Assembly: GCA_944321015.1 (NCBI GenBank)
Contig: CALUJS010000001.1
Location: 1 to 64,000 of the forward strand
DNA: 64,000 bases
Reading direction: 5' to 3'
From: an uncultured Phocaeicola sp.
GTDB taxonomy: Bacteria > Bacteroidota > Bacteroidia > Bacteroidales > Bacteroidaceae
Part shown: one piece after another, positions 53,349-62,187 of the stretch
How the letters are laid out: each line of letters starts with the position of its first letter
Numbering within the stretch: position 1 is the first letter of the stretch
Notes under the pieces: model-generated
Databases searched by the model: none
What the model saw: only the letters and a program-made list of their open reading frames with translations
Told to the model about the DNA's origin: nothing
Program-made: the position numbers and the translations under genes

Positions 53349-54794
53349 TTAATGATTCGGTTGCAATATGCTGTCGAGCAGAGGGAACAGTTTATCCTGT
53401 TCGGACGGGCGCGGTGCGCGGCGAGTCAGGAAGCGGCCGTTGCGGTCGAGGAGCATATAGGTGGGGAAGTAGGGAAGGTTGATGAGGCCGATAAAACGGT
53501 TGCCCAAGCCTTCGGGTAGCCAATAATGCTCGCCTCTCACGTTGCTGTCGGCGATTAGTTTGCGCCATGCTTCCGGTGTGCTGTTCAGGCATAGGTTGAC
53601 GAACACAATGTCTTGCCCGGCATAGCGTGTGTGCAGGGCAGGGACTTCTTTCATGTCGCTCCGACAACCCGGGCATCCTACTTCGTAGATATCTATGTAG
53701 ATGACTTTTCTCGGATGACGTTCGTGCAGGTAGCGGAAGAGGTCGTTCGTGCTGATTTGTTGTGCTTGCCCGCCGGGCTTATTATAATAGGTAAGGCTGT
53801 CACCTTGGCAGTCGAAACGGACATATGCTGTGTCTTGCATTGCGACGGACGGGGCTTGTTCGTACACTTGCCGCCAAATGGCAGGCAGAACGAAGGCACT
53901 GCAGTCCGGCACTGCGACAGGACGGGGCTGGCGGAAGTAGAGACTGAGCATGATATCGCGGCTGATGCTTCGCGGCTGTTTCAGCAGAATGTCTAGTTTG
54001 CGTTGCGCAACGGCTGTTGGGTCGCTCTCGCGTGGCAAGCTGCGTAATACAGAATCTTGTTCAAACAGGCAGTTGCTGAGGGCTTGCAGATGTATACCAT
54101 ACCACATCATGCTGTTGAGGTTGGCGGCATCGTTCAGCCGGAACAGCGGGTGACGGTAGAATGCGAGTTGCTCTTTAGGTGTATGCGCCTTGTATATCAA
54201 GTAACTGTTGGCCAATGTGTAGAGCGCTTCGATGCAGAGTAGCTTACGGTCGGCGGTGCCGATGTGCCGATGATGGCAATAGCTGTGAATGGAATCGGAC
54301 AATGTGCGATAGGTTTGGCTGAATGCTTTCATGTATTCCGGAAACGACAAGTCGGGCATTTGCCGTATCTTCATTATTTGTTCCTCCAGAAAAGAACCCA
54401 TGTCGAGATTGTAGCGGTTGTATAGTTGGGCAAGTCCGTTGTGGCGTCCGTTGATGGTCAGGTAGGCAGGCATTTTAACCGGGAGACTGTCGTTGAGTGT
54501 AATATGGATGGAGTCGCCTGGTGCGGCATAGAGCAGATGCGTGTCGCGATAATGCAGTGTGAACGTATGCCCTACAGAAAAATCCATTTGGGCATGAAAG
54601 TATCCGTCGGCGTTTAGCGGGGCGTTTATTCGTGTAGTGTGGTTAATCCAGTCGCAGAGGTTGATGTTTACTGTCTTCGGCGCATCCGCCTTCCGGTTGA
54701 CGACCTGCCCGGTAATGACGACGCGCCCCGTCTGTGCCAAGACTTGTGTCATCGGCATCAGCAGAAACAGTAGTAAGTAGCAGATTGTTTTCAT
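53349..54794 (-). CDS. Exported thioredoxin-fold (TlpA-like) protein
   Basis: The protein has 481 residues from the ATG at 54794, giving a signal peptide (MKTICYLLLFLLMPMTQVLAQ); the longer upstream frame lacks one. A beta-rich N-terminal region (residues 25-115) resembles the domain preceding many Bacteroidota TlpA-like thioredoxins. A helical middle and a C-terminal thioredoxin fold (about 350-480) follow. The redox site is CPGC in YEVGCPGCRSDM, and cis-Pro lies in INLPYFPTYML. It would reduce or isomerise disulfides in the periplasm. Its base composition looks more A+T-rich than the flanking pyrH and MATE genes. Confidence 0.8.
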   Translation of the reverse strand: MKTICYLLLFLLMPMTQVLAQTGRVVITGQVVNRKADAPKTVNINLCDWINHTTRINAPLNADGYFHAQMDFSVGHTFTLHYRDTHLLYAAPGDSIHITLNDSLPVKMPAYLTINGRHNGLAQLYNRYNLDMGSFLEEQIMKIRQMPDLSFPEYMKAFSQTYRTLSDSIHSYCHHRHIGTADRKLLCIEALYTLANSYLIYKAHTPKEQLAFYRHPLFRLNDAANLNSMMWYGIHLQALSNCLFEQDSVLRSLPRESDPTAVAQRKLDILLKQPRSISRDIMLSLYFRQPRPVAVPDCSAFVLPAIWRQVYEQAPSVAMQDTAYVRFDCQGDSLTYYNKPGGQAQQISTNDLFRYLHERHPRKVIYIDIYEVGCPGCRSDMKEVPALHTRYAGQDIVFVNLCLNSTPEAWRKLIADSNVRGEHYWLPEGLGNRFIGLINLPYFPTYMLLDRNGRFLTRRAPRPSEQDKLFPLLDSILQPNH

Positions 54795-54816
54795 AAAGTT
54801 GTGTGTATAGTTGTAT

Positions 54817-56103
54817 TTACCATAATAGTTTCCGCCCCAGCCAAGCTTCCATGATGCCGCGCATGCCGAGGTACACAAGGAAGGCAAGCCACAGCGCATG
54901 GTTGCCCAAGCGGTTGAAGCCGAGCCAATAGATAAGGAAGAAGCAGGCAGAGGCTATGGCTATGGCCCACAGCATCCAGCGGGTGGATGTCGTGCCAATG
55001 AATATGCCGTCGAGCAGGAAAGCGGTAAAGCTTACCAGCGGGATGGCCAGTGTCCAGTAATGATAATCGGCCGATGCGACGATGACTTCGGCTTCATCGG
55101 TGAGCAAGCCCAGGAAACCCTGTCCGCCGATGACGTAGAGCAGGGTGAAGGCGGCTGCCATGGCTATGCCCCACAGGAAAAGGCTGCGCACCATGCGTCG
55201 GAAGGCCGTGCGGTTGCCCGCACCATAGTATCGGCCGCCGAGCGCTTCTCCGGCATAGGCAAAGCCGTCCATGATGTAGGAGAATAGCGTAAAGAGTTGC
55301 ATGAGCAGTGTGTTGACGGCCAAGATGATGTCGCCCTGCCGTGCGCCGGTGGAGGTGAAGAACACCGTAGTGGCCACAAGACACAGCGTGCGGAGGAAGA
55401 TGTCCCTGTTGACGGCGAAAAAGCGCGTCATGGCACGCCGGTTGGCGAAGTCGCGCCAATGCCACCGGCGGCGCAGCCTTCCGTAGTGGCGCATCCATAG
55501 CCACACGGCCATACCCGTTCCGGCATATTGCGCAAGGAGCGTGCCCAAGGCAATGCCCTCTACCTTCATGCCCAGCAGAAAGACGAAAGAGAGGCTGGCC
55601 GCGATGTTGACCACGTTTTGTGTGATGGCTATATACATGGGAAAACGCGAATTCTGCATGCCGATGAACCAGCCGGAGAAACTGTAGAGCGAGAGCACGG
55701 CGGGGGCGCCCCAGATGCAAATGTAAAAGTAGCGCATGGCGGCTTCGTGTACGGCATCCGACGAACCGATGAGCCGGAAGGCGACGTGCTGGATGGGGTA
55801 TTGGAGCATGAGCATACCCACGGCGATGAGCAACGCCACGCCGAGAGAGCGCAGCAGTAGGCGCGTCACCTCGTCGAGGTCGCGGCTGCCGAGCGCTTGC
55901 GATGTCATGCCGCTGGTGCCCATGCGCAGGAAGCCGAAAAGCCAGTAGGCCATGTTGAATATCATGCCGCCCACGGCCACGGCACCGATGTAGACGGGAG
56001 AGCCTAAATGACCCGCGATGCTCACGTCCACCAGGCTGAGCAGGGGCACGGTGATGTTGGACACGATGGACGGCAGGGCGATGCTGAGTATCTTGCGGTG
56101 CAT
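54817..56103 (-). CDS. MATE family multidrug/metabolite efflux transporter (DinF-like)
   Basis: The 428-residue protein has about 12 membrane segments in two homologous halves. The start (ILSIALPSIVSNITVPLLSLVD) and SGMTSQALG are typical of the DinF branch of the MATE family. It would export organic cations or other small molecules in exchange for protons or sodium. It lies 18 nt after birA and 22 nt before the thioredoxin-like gene in the same operon. The substrate is unknown. Confidence 0.9.
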   Translation of the reverse strand: MHRKILSIALPSIVSNITVPLLSLVDVSIAGHLGSPVYIGAVAVGGMIFNMAYWLFGFLRMGTSGMTSQALGSRDLDEVTRLLLRSLGVALLIAVGMLMLQYPIQHVAFRLIGSSDAVHEAAMRYFYICIWGAPAVLSLYSFSGWFIGMQNSRFPMYIAITQNVVNIAASLSFVFLLGMKVEGIALGTLLAQYAGTGMAVWLWMRHYGRLRRRWHWRDFANRRAMTRFFAVNRDIFLRTLCLVATTVFFTSTGARQGDIILAVNTLLMQLFTLFSYIMDGFAYAGEALGGRYYGAGNRTAFRRMVRSLFLWGIAMAAAFTLLYVIGGQGFLGLLTDEAEVIVASADYHYWTLAIPLVSFTAFLLDGIFIGTTSTRWMLWAIAIASACFFLIYWLGFNRLGNHALWLAFLVYLGMRGIMEAWLGRKLLW

Positions 56104-56121
56104 GACGTGGAATGTGGGTGA

Positions 56122-56868
56122 TTAGAGCACGTGCTCGATTTCCTTGAATGCGTAGGTTCGCAGATGGCCGTCTTTGTCCTCCAGGATGAGGTGACCGTCA
56201 TCCTCCACGTGGTGGAGGCATGCGCTGAACTCGCCTTGGGCGTCACGATAGGGGTGAAATCCCCGTTTGCGGAACAGGGCGTCGCGATAGTGTTCGCGCA
56301 CCATACCCACTCGTCCTGTTTGCAGCATGCGGTAGTATTCCTCGAAATGTTTCAGGATGCGTTCCAGCACATGCCTGCGTTTGCAGTGGGCGCCACACAC
56401 TTGCAGCAGCGACACGGGATTGGGCGCATCGCTGTGGAATTCGGTTTGGTTGATGTTCAGTCCCACGCCGATGATGCTGCGTGCGATGTATGAGCCCGAC
56501 AGGTCGTTTTCTATCAGGATGCCCCCCATCTTCTTCTCCCGCCAGTAGATGTCGTTCGGCCACTTGATGCTGAACCGGCGTATGAAACGGCGGAACACGT
56601 CGTAGATGCTGAGCGATATGGCCTGCGAGAGCAAGAACTGCTGGTGTGCCGATAGGAACGTGGGATAACACGAGATGCTGAAGAGGAGGTTCTTGCCTCG
56701 TTCGGATTCCCAGGAGTTGCCTCGTTGTCCTTTGCCGCCGGTCTGATATTCGGCCGACAGCACGAGAAATTCCTTGCCTTGGCTGTGCTCGTAGTGGCGG
56801 ATGGCGTTGTTGGTCGAGTCGGTCTCGTCAACGCGGATAATCTCGAAATGGTCTAGGTGATGTCTCAT
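56122..56868 (-). CDS. birA: Biotin--[acetyl-CoA-carboxylase] ligase
   Basis: The protein has 248 residues from the ATG at 56868; an upstream GTG would add nine. DETDSTNNA, the biotinyl-AMP loop GGKGQRGNSW, KWPNDIY and GGILIEN are the BirA catalytic motifs. The N-terminal DNA-binding domain of E. coli BirA is absent, so this is a ligase without repressor function. It attaches biotin to carboxyl carrier proteins. It is 42 nt downstream of yraN. Confidence 0.94.
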   Translation of the reverse strand: MRHHLDHFEIIRVDETDSTNNAIRHYEHSQGKEFLVLSAEYQTGGKGQRGNSWESERGKNLLFSISCYPTFLSAHQQFLLSQAISLSIYDVFRRFIRRFSIKWPNDIYWREKKMGGILIENDLSGSYIARSIIGVGLNINQTEFHSDAPNPVSLLQVCGAHCKRRHVLERILKHFEEYYRMLQTGRVGMVREHYRDALFRKRGFHPYRDAQGEFSACLHHVEDDGHLILEDKDGHLRTYAFKEIEHVL

Positions 56869-56910
56869 ATAGTAGCGTTTTACGGGTGAATACACTCAGT
56901 TTTTTCTTGC

Positions 56911-57276
56911 TTACCACAGGGGAGGATAGAAGGCGCTCTCGATGTGGTCTATCTGATGGCGGTCGGCATTTCCGGTTATGGCAATGATGTCGAATCTCAC
57001 GGGCATATCCAATTCGAAGGTTTGCAGGTAGGCTTCGGTCGCTGTCATGATGTTGCGTATCTTGCGGTCGTCCACGGCTTCATAGGCCTCGCCATAGGCG
57101 TTGTTGCGGCGCGTTTTGACCTCGACAATGGCCAGTGTGCCGTCTTTCTCGGCCACGATGTCCAGCTCGTTATGGCCTTTCCGCCAGTTTCGGTGGCGGA
57201 TGTGGTAGCCTTGCTTCATCAGATAGTCGGCTGCAATGTCCTCGCCGATTTTACCCAATACGTTGTGTCCTGCCAT
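56911..57276 (-). CDS. YraN family (UPF0102) nuclease-fold protein
   Basis: The 121-residue protein starts at the ATG at 57276 (MAGHNVLGKIGEDIAADYL). The endonuclease-like core HNELDIVAEKDGTLAIVEVKTR shows the D-E-x-K pattern of the restriction endonuclease-like fold. Family function is not settled. The gene is first in a - strand operon and has a promoter-like TAAATTTG about 25 nt upstream. Confidence 0.92.
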   Translation of the reverse strand: MAGHNVLGKIGEDIAADYLMKQGYHIRHRNWRKGHNELDIVAEKDGTLAIVEVKTRRNNAYGEAYEAVDDRKIRNIMTATEAYLQTFELDMPVRFDIIAITGNADRHQIDHIESAFYPPLW

Positions 57277-57300
57277 AGGTATGTTTCTTTTGTCTTTTTG

Positions 57301-57308
57301 CAAATTTA
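57301..57308 (-). promoter_or_regulatory. -7 element of the yraN operon promoter
   Basis: On the - strand this reads TAAATTTG, matching TAnnTTTG, 25 nt upstream of the yraN ATG. The A+T-rich DNA beyond it has no clear -33 element. Confidence 0.6.
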
Positions 57309-57343
57309 ATCTTTTTATACTTCTTAATTTACTCAGGAGCCGT

Positions 57344-57351
57344 TATTTTTG
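57344..57351 (+). promoter_or_regulatory. -7 element upstream of the 77-residue gene
   Basis: TATTTTTG matches the consensus and ends only 8 nt before the ATG at 57360. The mRNA would therefore have almost no leader. Confidence 0.6.
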
Positions 57352-57359
57352 CAGTTGTT

Positions 57360-57593
57360 ATGAGCAAAGATGTAAAAAGACGGGTAAAAGTGGCCCCGAC
57401 CGAACCCAAGCGCACGCGTCGCATGGTGTGTTGGGTGAGCGAGGACGAGGCTGCCATCGTGGAACGCTATCTGGCCAAATACAAGATAACCAATAAGGGG
57501 CGGTGGATGCGTGAAACGATGCTTTCTTTCATCTATCAGACGATGGTGGATGACTATCCCACCTTATTCAATGAGCATGACATGCGGCGTTAG
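57360..57593 (+). CDS. Conserved small basic protein, ribbon-helix-helix-like
   Basis: The 77-residue protein has a basic N-terminus (KDVKRRVKVAPTEPKRTRR). A strand-helix-helix pattern follows (MVCWVSEDEAAIVERYLAKY, then NKGRWMRETMLSFIYQTM), resembling MobC or ribbon-helix-helix DNA-binding folds. The product is unknown. It lies 21 nt upstream of tadA, probably in one transcript, and is divergent from yraN. A DNA- or RNA-binding role is inferred from shape and charge only. Confidence 0.75.
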   Translation: MSKDVKRRVKVAPTEPKRTRRMVCWVSEDEAAIVERYLAKYKITNKGRWMRETMLSFIYQTMVDDYPTLFNEHDMRR

Positions 57594-57614
57594 GTTTTCC
57601 TTTATCTTCTCCAT

Positions 57615-58049
57615 ATGTTCGATGATGACTACTACATGAAGCAGGCTTTGGCCGAGGCCCGGTTGGCCGCCGACAGCGGCGAGGTGCCCGTCGGTGCGGT
57701 CATGGTTTGCCGTAACCGGATTATTGCCCGCACGCACAATCTGACCGAAACGTTGACCGATGTCACGGCCCATGCCGAGATGCAGGCCATTACGGCCGCA
57801 GCCAACGCGCTGGGCGGAAAATACCTGAGCGACTGCACGCTCTATGTCACCGTGGAACCATGCCCCATGTGTGCCGGAGCGTTGGGTTGGGCCCAACTTG
57901 GCCGCTTGGTTTACGGGACGGAGGACGAGAAACGCGGCTACCACCTCTTTGCTCCTGCGGTGCTCCATCCCAAAACCGTGGTCGTATCCGGCGTGTTGGC
58001 CGATGAGGCCCGTGCGCTGATGCAGGATTTCTTCCGTCGGCGGCGCTGA
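57615..58049 (+). CDS. tadA: tRNA-specific adenosine deaminase
   Basis: The 144-residue protein has the zinc deaminase motifs H53-A-E55 (TAHAEMQ) and C83-xx-C86 (PCPMCAGAL), with the family start DYYMKQALAEA. It converts adenosine 34 of tRNA-Arg(ACG) to inosine. It follows the 77-residue gene by 21 nt and converges with the DUF4834 gene. Confidence 0.95.
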   Translation: MFDDDYYMKQALAEARLAADSGEVPVGAVMVCRNRIIARTHNLTETLTDVTAHAEMQAITAAANALGGKYLSDCTLYVTVEPCPMCAGALGWAQLGRLVYGTEDEKRGYHLFAPAVLHPKTVVVSGVLADEARALMQDFFRRRR

Positions 58050-58080
58050 GCGGGGCGGCGCATCCTTGCTTGCTTATCCC

Positions 58081-58356
58081 TTAATCCTTTATTTCCTCAA
58101 AGTCTACATATTCTCCTTCGTCGGGACCGAATATTTTACGGCGTTGCCCGTTGTGCCGGTGGCGGTATGACGGGCCGTCGTCGCTGTAGATGTCGTCCTC
58201 GTCGGCGTCTTGGGTTTGTCTGTTGCTGTTTTCAGGCCCGTAGGCAGTTGAGAATCCTTTGCCGCCGAACAGGGCCTGCACGATGCGTAGCAGGGCCGAG
58301 CCGAAGAACAGCACGATGAAGAGTAATATGAAGGGTATTGATATGAGGCATCCCAT
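58081..58356 (-). CDS. DUF4834 family membrane protein
   Basis: The 91-residue protein has one N-terminal hydrophobic helix (ISIPFILLFIVLFFGSALL). The remaining polar, acidic tail ends in DFEEIKD. It is a Bacteroidales-specific family often found after pssA. Function is unknown. It lies 80 nt downstream of pssA on the same strand. Confidence 0.8.
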   Translation of the reverse strand: MGCLISIPFILLFIVLFFGSALLRIVQALFGGKGFSTAYGPENSNRQTQDADEDDIYSDDGPSYRHRHNGQRRKIFGPDEGEYVDFEEIKD

Positions 58357-58436
58357 GGCAATGAATATAAATAATAATAGGTATGCGATGTAGGGTTATA
58401 TGATTGTTAGTAGCAACTAGTGTGCCACGTTTGGCC

Positions 58437-59144
58437 TCAGGCTCGTCTGCAGGTTACTACGGACAGTATCAGATACCATGCGATGATGGCAGCAAAGCTG
58501 CTTATACCCAGCGTGATAAGCAGGGGAATGCACATGAGCAGAAAGATGTAACGTGTTTGGTTGCCACTCCATGACAGGTTCTTGAACTTGAGTGAGAACA
58601 TTGGCAGTTCTGCCACCAGCAGGCCCGACATGACGCACACCAGCACAAACAGCCACGCGGCATTGAAGGCCGGTGACGTGAGGAACGGATGCGCGCCGGC
58701 TGCCAGTGAGGCCCAAAACAGCGCGTTCGCAGGGGTCGGCATGCCGATGAATGAACTTGTCTGGCGTGTGTCGATGTTGAACTTGGCCAGGCGCAAGGCC
58801 GAGAACACGGCAATGAGGAAAGCCGTATAGGGTATCCACGACGAACCATCTTCGATAAAGGCCGGGTAATGTGTTTCCTTGAACAGAGAGAAGACTATCA
58901 TGGCCGGCGCCAGACCGAAGCTGATGTCGTCGGCCAGTGAATCGATGTCTTTTCCGATGGGCGAACGGGCATCGAGCAGCCGTGCCAGCATGCCGTCGAA
59001 AAAGTCGAACACGGCGGCCAGGACAATGAAAAGCAACGCCATGTCATAGCGCATCTCGTAGGCCATGACAGTTGCAATGCAGCCCGAGAACAGGTTGCAG
59101 CATGTCACGGCGTTGGGAATATGGCGGGTAATGCAGTTGGCCAT
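58437..59144 (-). CDS. pssA: CDP-diacylglycerol--serine O-phosphatidyltransferase
   Basis: The 235-residue membrane protein has the CDP-alcohol phosphatidyltransferase signature, seen here as DFFDGMLARLL followed by GKDIDSLAD. Start residues HIPNAVTCCNLFSG are typical of PssA. It makes phosphatidylserine, the substrate of the psd product encoded 13 nt upstream in the same operon. About eight hydrophobic segments are present. Confidence 0.94.
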   Translation of the reverse strand: MANCITRHIPNAVTCCNLFSGCIATVMAYEMRYDMALLFIVLAAVFDFFDGMLARLLDARSPIGKDIDSLADDISFGLAPAMIVFSLFKETHYPAFIEDGSSWIPYTAFLIAVFSALRLAKFNIDTRQTSSFIGMPTPANALFWASLAAGAHPFLTSPAFNAAWLFVLVCVMSGLLVAELPMFSLKFKNLSWSGNQTRYIFLLMCIPLLITLGISSFAAIIAWYLILSVVTCRRA

Positions 59145-59157
59145 GATGGTAAGGGGC

Positions 59158-59844
59158 TTATTTGAGTTTGGCTATCACCGTTTGGTTACCCACGGTTTTC
59201 TGGCCCATCTTTACGCAGAGTTCTGCATCGGCAGGCAGATAGACATCGACGCGCGAACCGAATTTGATGAAGCCCATGTGTTCGTCGATGTAGCACTCTT
59301 CGCCTTCGCTGGCGTAAGTCACGATGCGGCGTGCCACGGCTCCCGCTATCTGGCGTGCCATCACCTCCACCCCTCCGGGGGTTTCGATGACTACGGTCGA
59401 GCGTTCGTTTTCCGTACTGGCCTTGGGTAGGAAGGCTTTATGGAAGTTGCCGTTCTGATGTTCCACTTTTTTCACTACGCCGTCCACAGGATACCAATTG
59501 GCGTGTACGTTGGTTATGCCCATGAAGATGGAGATCATCAGCCGTCGGTCGTGGAAATATTCGTGTTCGTCTACGACCTCGGCCACCACGATGCGTCCGT
59601 CGGCCGGAGCCACGACAATTTTTTCCGTGTCCTTGCCGAACAGACGGATGGGGCAACGGAAGAAATTCACCATGCTGAGATACAGAACCACGCTCACTGC
59701 GGTTATGAGGTAGATCGGCACGGGATGTTCAAATGCGTAATGTGCTGCTACGTTGAGCAAAAACAATAAAACGAACGCCAAGATTAAGATGTGCGTTCCT
59801 TCTCTATGTAGTCTTATCTTTTTTAGCTTCTTTAGTTTGTTCAT
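59158..59844 (-). CDS. psd: Phosphatidylserine decarboxylase proenzyme
   Basis: The 228-residue protein of the short PSD-A class has two N-terminal hydrophobic segments, APADGRIV and [12 protein letters not shown]. The self-cleavage site near the C-terminus is FGSRVD, where the serine becomes the pyruvoyl group. It makes phosphatidylethanolamine. It is first in the psd-pssA-DUF4834 operon, under the promoter at 59872-59903. Confidence 0.95.
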   Translation of the reverse strand: MNKLKKLKKIRLHREGTHILILAFVLLFLLNVAAHYAFEHPVPIYLITAVSVVLYLSMVNFFRCPIRLFGKDTEKIVVAPADGRIVVAEVVDEHEYFHDRRLMISIFMGITNVHANWYPVDGVVKKVEHQNGNFHKAFLPKASTENERSTVVIETPGGVEVMARQIAGAVARRIVTYASEGEECYIDEHMGFIKFGSRVDVYLPADAELCVKMGQKTVGNQTVIAKLK

Positions 59845-59871
59845 CTTTAAGGTCTGTAGCAGTTATGCCTG

Positions 59872-59903
59872 CAAAAGTAGGGCTTATTTAAGAAAACTGC
59901 AAA
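59872..59903 (-). promoter_or_regulatory. Promoter of the psd-pssA operon
   Basis: On the - strand, TTTG (59900-59903), a 20-nt spacer and TACTTTTG (59872-59879) fit the consensus. It lies 27 nt upstream of psd. Confidence 0.8.
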
Positions 59904-59963
59904 TAAAAGATACCTAGAAACGAATGAGGTATCGCAATTTCGCATTGAGGACTCTTGTGGATG

Positions 59964-60010
59964 ACAAAAAGCGGACGCCGGAGCCATTTTTCGTGCATCC
60001 CGGTATCCGC
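59964..60010 (-). terminator. Probable terminator after phnX
   Basis: Arms at 59971-59981 and 60000-60010 pair with two mismatched or wobble positions. On the - strand the stem runs into CTTTTTGTC, ending the phosphonate operon. Confidence 0.6.
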
Positions 60011-60039
60011 CATCAGATGAAACGGTTTGTATGAGTATA

Positions 60040-60834
60040 TCAGACTTTTGTCAGCTTCTTGTTGATGTCGGCTATCACATCGGGCAACTCGGCGATGGTG
60101 TCGACCACGTAGTGTGCTCCGGCTTCCAGCATACGGCGGCGCACCTGCGTCTTGCGATACTCCAGCTCGGCCAGCGGCATGCGGGCAGCCTCTTCCTGGG
60201 TCAGCCCCATCTCATTGCTGCCCATGACCACGCCCACGGTCCACACCCGGGCATTGATGCCCTCTTTGATGTCGGCAATGGTGTCGCCATATTTCAGCAC
60301 GGTGTCCGTGTCGGCAATTCCCAAGTCGTCCATGTTTTTCTGAATCATATAAGGGAAAGGACGCCCTTTGGGCAAGCCGTCGGGAGTGACGCAGTTGTCC
60401 ACCGTGTACCCCTTGGCTGCAGCTCCGGGCACCACCACATCCATCATGGTACGGGTATATCCGGTCGTGGAACCGATGCGGATGCCTCGGGCACGCAGTC
60501 CGGCCAACGTATCAATGACTCCCGGTATCGGAGTGACATATTCGGAAAGAGAAGCAAACAGATACCCCTCAAACTTGCGGTTCATCTCCACCACATCGTC
60601 TTCCGTCCAGTCGCGATGGTACAGGTTTACAAACTGGCTGCCAATCTCTTCCATGCGGAAAAGTTCGCGGATGTGGTCAATCTTGGCCATGCCCATCGGG
60701 CGGCGGGCCTGTTCGAGCGTCACGTCCACGCCAATCTCCTTGAATGCCTTCAAAAACGCGGCCACCGGAGCAAAGCAGCCATAATCTACGGCCGTTCCGG
60801 CCCAGTCCATGATGATACAGTCGATTCTTTTCAT
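60040..60834 (-). CDS. phnX: Phosphonoacetaldehyde hydrolase (phosphonatase)
   Basis: The 264-residue HAD-family enzyme has nucleophile Asp10 in MDWAGT and the Schiff-base Lys51 in MGMAKIDHI, the pair unique to phosphonatase. GSTTGYTR and KYGDTIADIKEG are the remaining HAD motifs. It splits phosphonoacetaldehyde into acetaldehyde and phosphate. It is the last gene of an operon with a DUF5690 transporter and a zinc alcohol dehydrogenase. No phnW transaminase is in the window, so the aldehyde may come from another phosphonate. Confidence 0.95.
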   Translation of the reverse strand: MKRIDCIIMDWAGTAVDYGCFAPVAAFLKAFKEIGVDVTLEQARRPMGMAKIDHIRELFRMEEIGSQFVNLYHRDWTEDDVVEMNRKFEGYLFASLSEYVTPIPGVIDTLAGLRARGIRIGSTTGYTRTMMDVVVPGAAAKGYTVDNCVTPDGLPKGRPFPYMIQKNMDDLGIADTDTVLKYGDTIADIKEGINARVWTVGVVMGSNEMGLTQEEAARMPLAELEYRKTQVRRRMLEAGAHYVVDTIAELPDVIADINKKLTKV

Positions 60835-60846
60835 AACTATTTGTTT

Positions 60847-62175
60847 TTATACGTTTATGTTTAACTTTGATTTTATCAACTTGCCATTCCACACACTCTT
60901 CACGAAAGCGACCGTCCGTGCATCTTTCCGCACAAAATAGGCCATGAGGGCAATGGAAGCCACCGTCATGATGCTGCCCACGGTATAGGCTGCGGCCTTG
61001 ATGAAAAACAGCCAGTCGGTTTCCGGACTGAGGAAGCTCTTGCTCACCAACACGCCCACGCTGCCCAAGTAGCCAAACGAGTCGGAGATGCAAATCAGGA
61101 AACCAATGTTGCCCGCACACTTGAACACGGCTATCCAACGCTCGAAAAACATCGTGTGGAAGCAGGCGTAGCAGAAATACAACCCGAACCCGGACGAAAT
61201 CATCCACGCCACCGGCGAAAGGATGCCTGCGGAAAACAGCCACGTCGTGCTGAAAAGCAGCAGTCCGCCCGTGATGAAGGCCAGGATGTTGAAGAAGAAC
61301 GCCTTGCGGTTGTTCACCACTTTAATCATGCTGGCCACAATGGCAAGCACCAGCACGGCAATGCAGATTTCCGACACGGCCAGAATGCCCACGTTCGACT
61401 CGTAGCCCATCTGCGCCCACAGCTCGACGGCAAAATTGTCGCGCAAGTCGCGGTAGACCGTCAGCGTGGAATAAACCAGTGTCGACAACATTACGCCCCA
61501 TGAAAATGTGCGGAAGAACCGTGCCCGCTCCCGGCCAGTCATAGGGCGGCGTTCGCTGCGGAGCTTCTTGTCTTCCTCCGACGGAGGCGGGATTTTCCCC
61601 AGCAGATAGACTCCCAGCAGCAGGAAGGGCACGAATATCAGCCCCACGAGGAAAGGCATCCAGAAATCGCTCACTCCCAGGTAGACAATGAGGAACTGGC
61701 CGACCGACTTCGTGATGCCCGAAGCCGTGATGAAGCTCACGCACAGGCCCGCCCCGAGCAGTTCGGTGTTGCGCCGGCCTTCGAGGAAGGAAATCACGAT
61801 GCCGAATATCATGCCCAGCGGAAGCCCGTTGACAACCAGGAACACGACATTGTAGGGGTGGGGCGTCAGGGCAAAGCCGAGCAATGCCAGCCACCCGATG
61901 CCGACAAGCCCCAGAATGTATTTGGCACGCTCGCCGGGCTTCATGGACGATACGATACGGATGCCCAGAAATTTCGAGCAGGTGTAGCCGATGACCTGGC
62001 TGATGAGCGCAATGACCTTATAGTCCATCCCCCAGTAGACCAGACCTTCGAAAGTGGCCGCCGACAGCGGTTTGCGAAAGGCATACATGCTCATGTAGGT
62101 GATGAGAGCAGCGGCTATGCACAGGGTATTGAAACGAATCCCGTTGGTTGCTGTTTGTACGTTTGTTTGTGTCAT
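60847..62175 (-). CDS. DUF5690 family MFS-like transporter
   Basis: The 442-residue membrane protein has about 12 hydrophobic segments. Its start MYAFRKPLSAATFEG and WGMDYKVIALISQVIGY are typical of the DUF5690 branch of MFS-like proteins. It lies between a zinc alcohol dehydrogenase and phnX with 12-nt gaps on both sides. It is therefore probably the inner-membrane importer for the phosphonate degraded by this operon. The substrate is inferred from context only. Confidence 0.82.
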   Translation of the reverse strand: MTQTNVQTATNGIRFNTLCIAAALITYMSMYAFRKPLSAATFEGLVYWGMDYKVIALISQVIGYTCSKFLGIRIVSSMKPGERAKYILGLVGIGWLALLGFALTPHPYNVVFLVVNGLPLGMIFGIVISFLEGRRNTELLGAGLCVSFITASGITKSVGQFLIVYLGVSDFWMPFLVGLIFVPFLLLGVYLLGKIPPPSEEDKKLRSERRPMTGRERARFFRTFSWGVMLSTLVYSTLTVYRDLRDNFAVELWAQMGYESNVGILAVSEICIAVLVLAIVASMIKVVNNRKAFFFNILAFITGGLLLFSTTWLFSAGILSPVAWMISSGFGLYFCYACFHTMFFERWIAVFKCAGNIGFLICISDSFGYLGSVGVLVSKSFLSPETDWLFFIKAAAYTVGSIMTVASIALMAYFVRKDARTVAFVKSVWNGKLIKSKLNINV

Positions 62176-62187
62176 ATTGTAAAATTT

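Noticed and set aside
54795..54899. Upstream extension of the thioredoxin-like protein
   Set aside because: It overlaps the end of the MATE gene and would bury the signal peptide; the ATG at 54794 gives a clean one.
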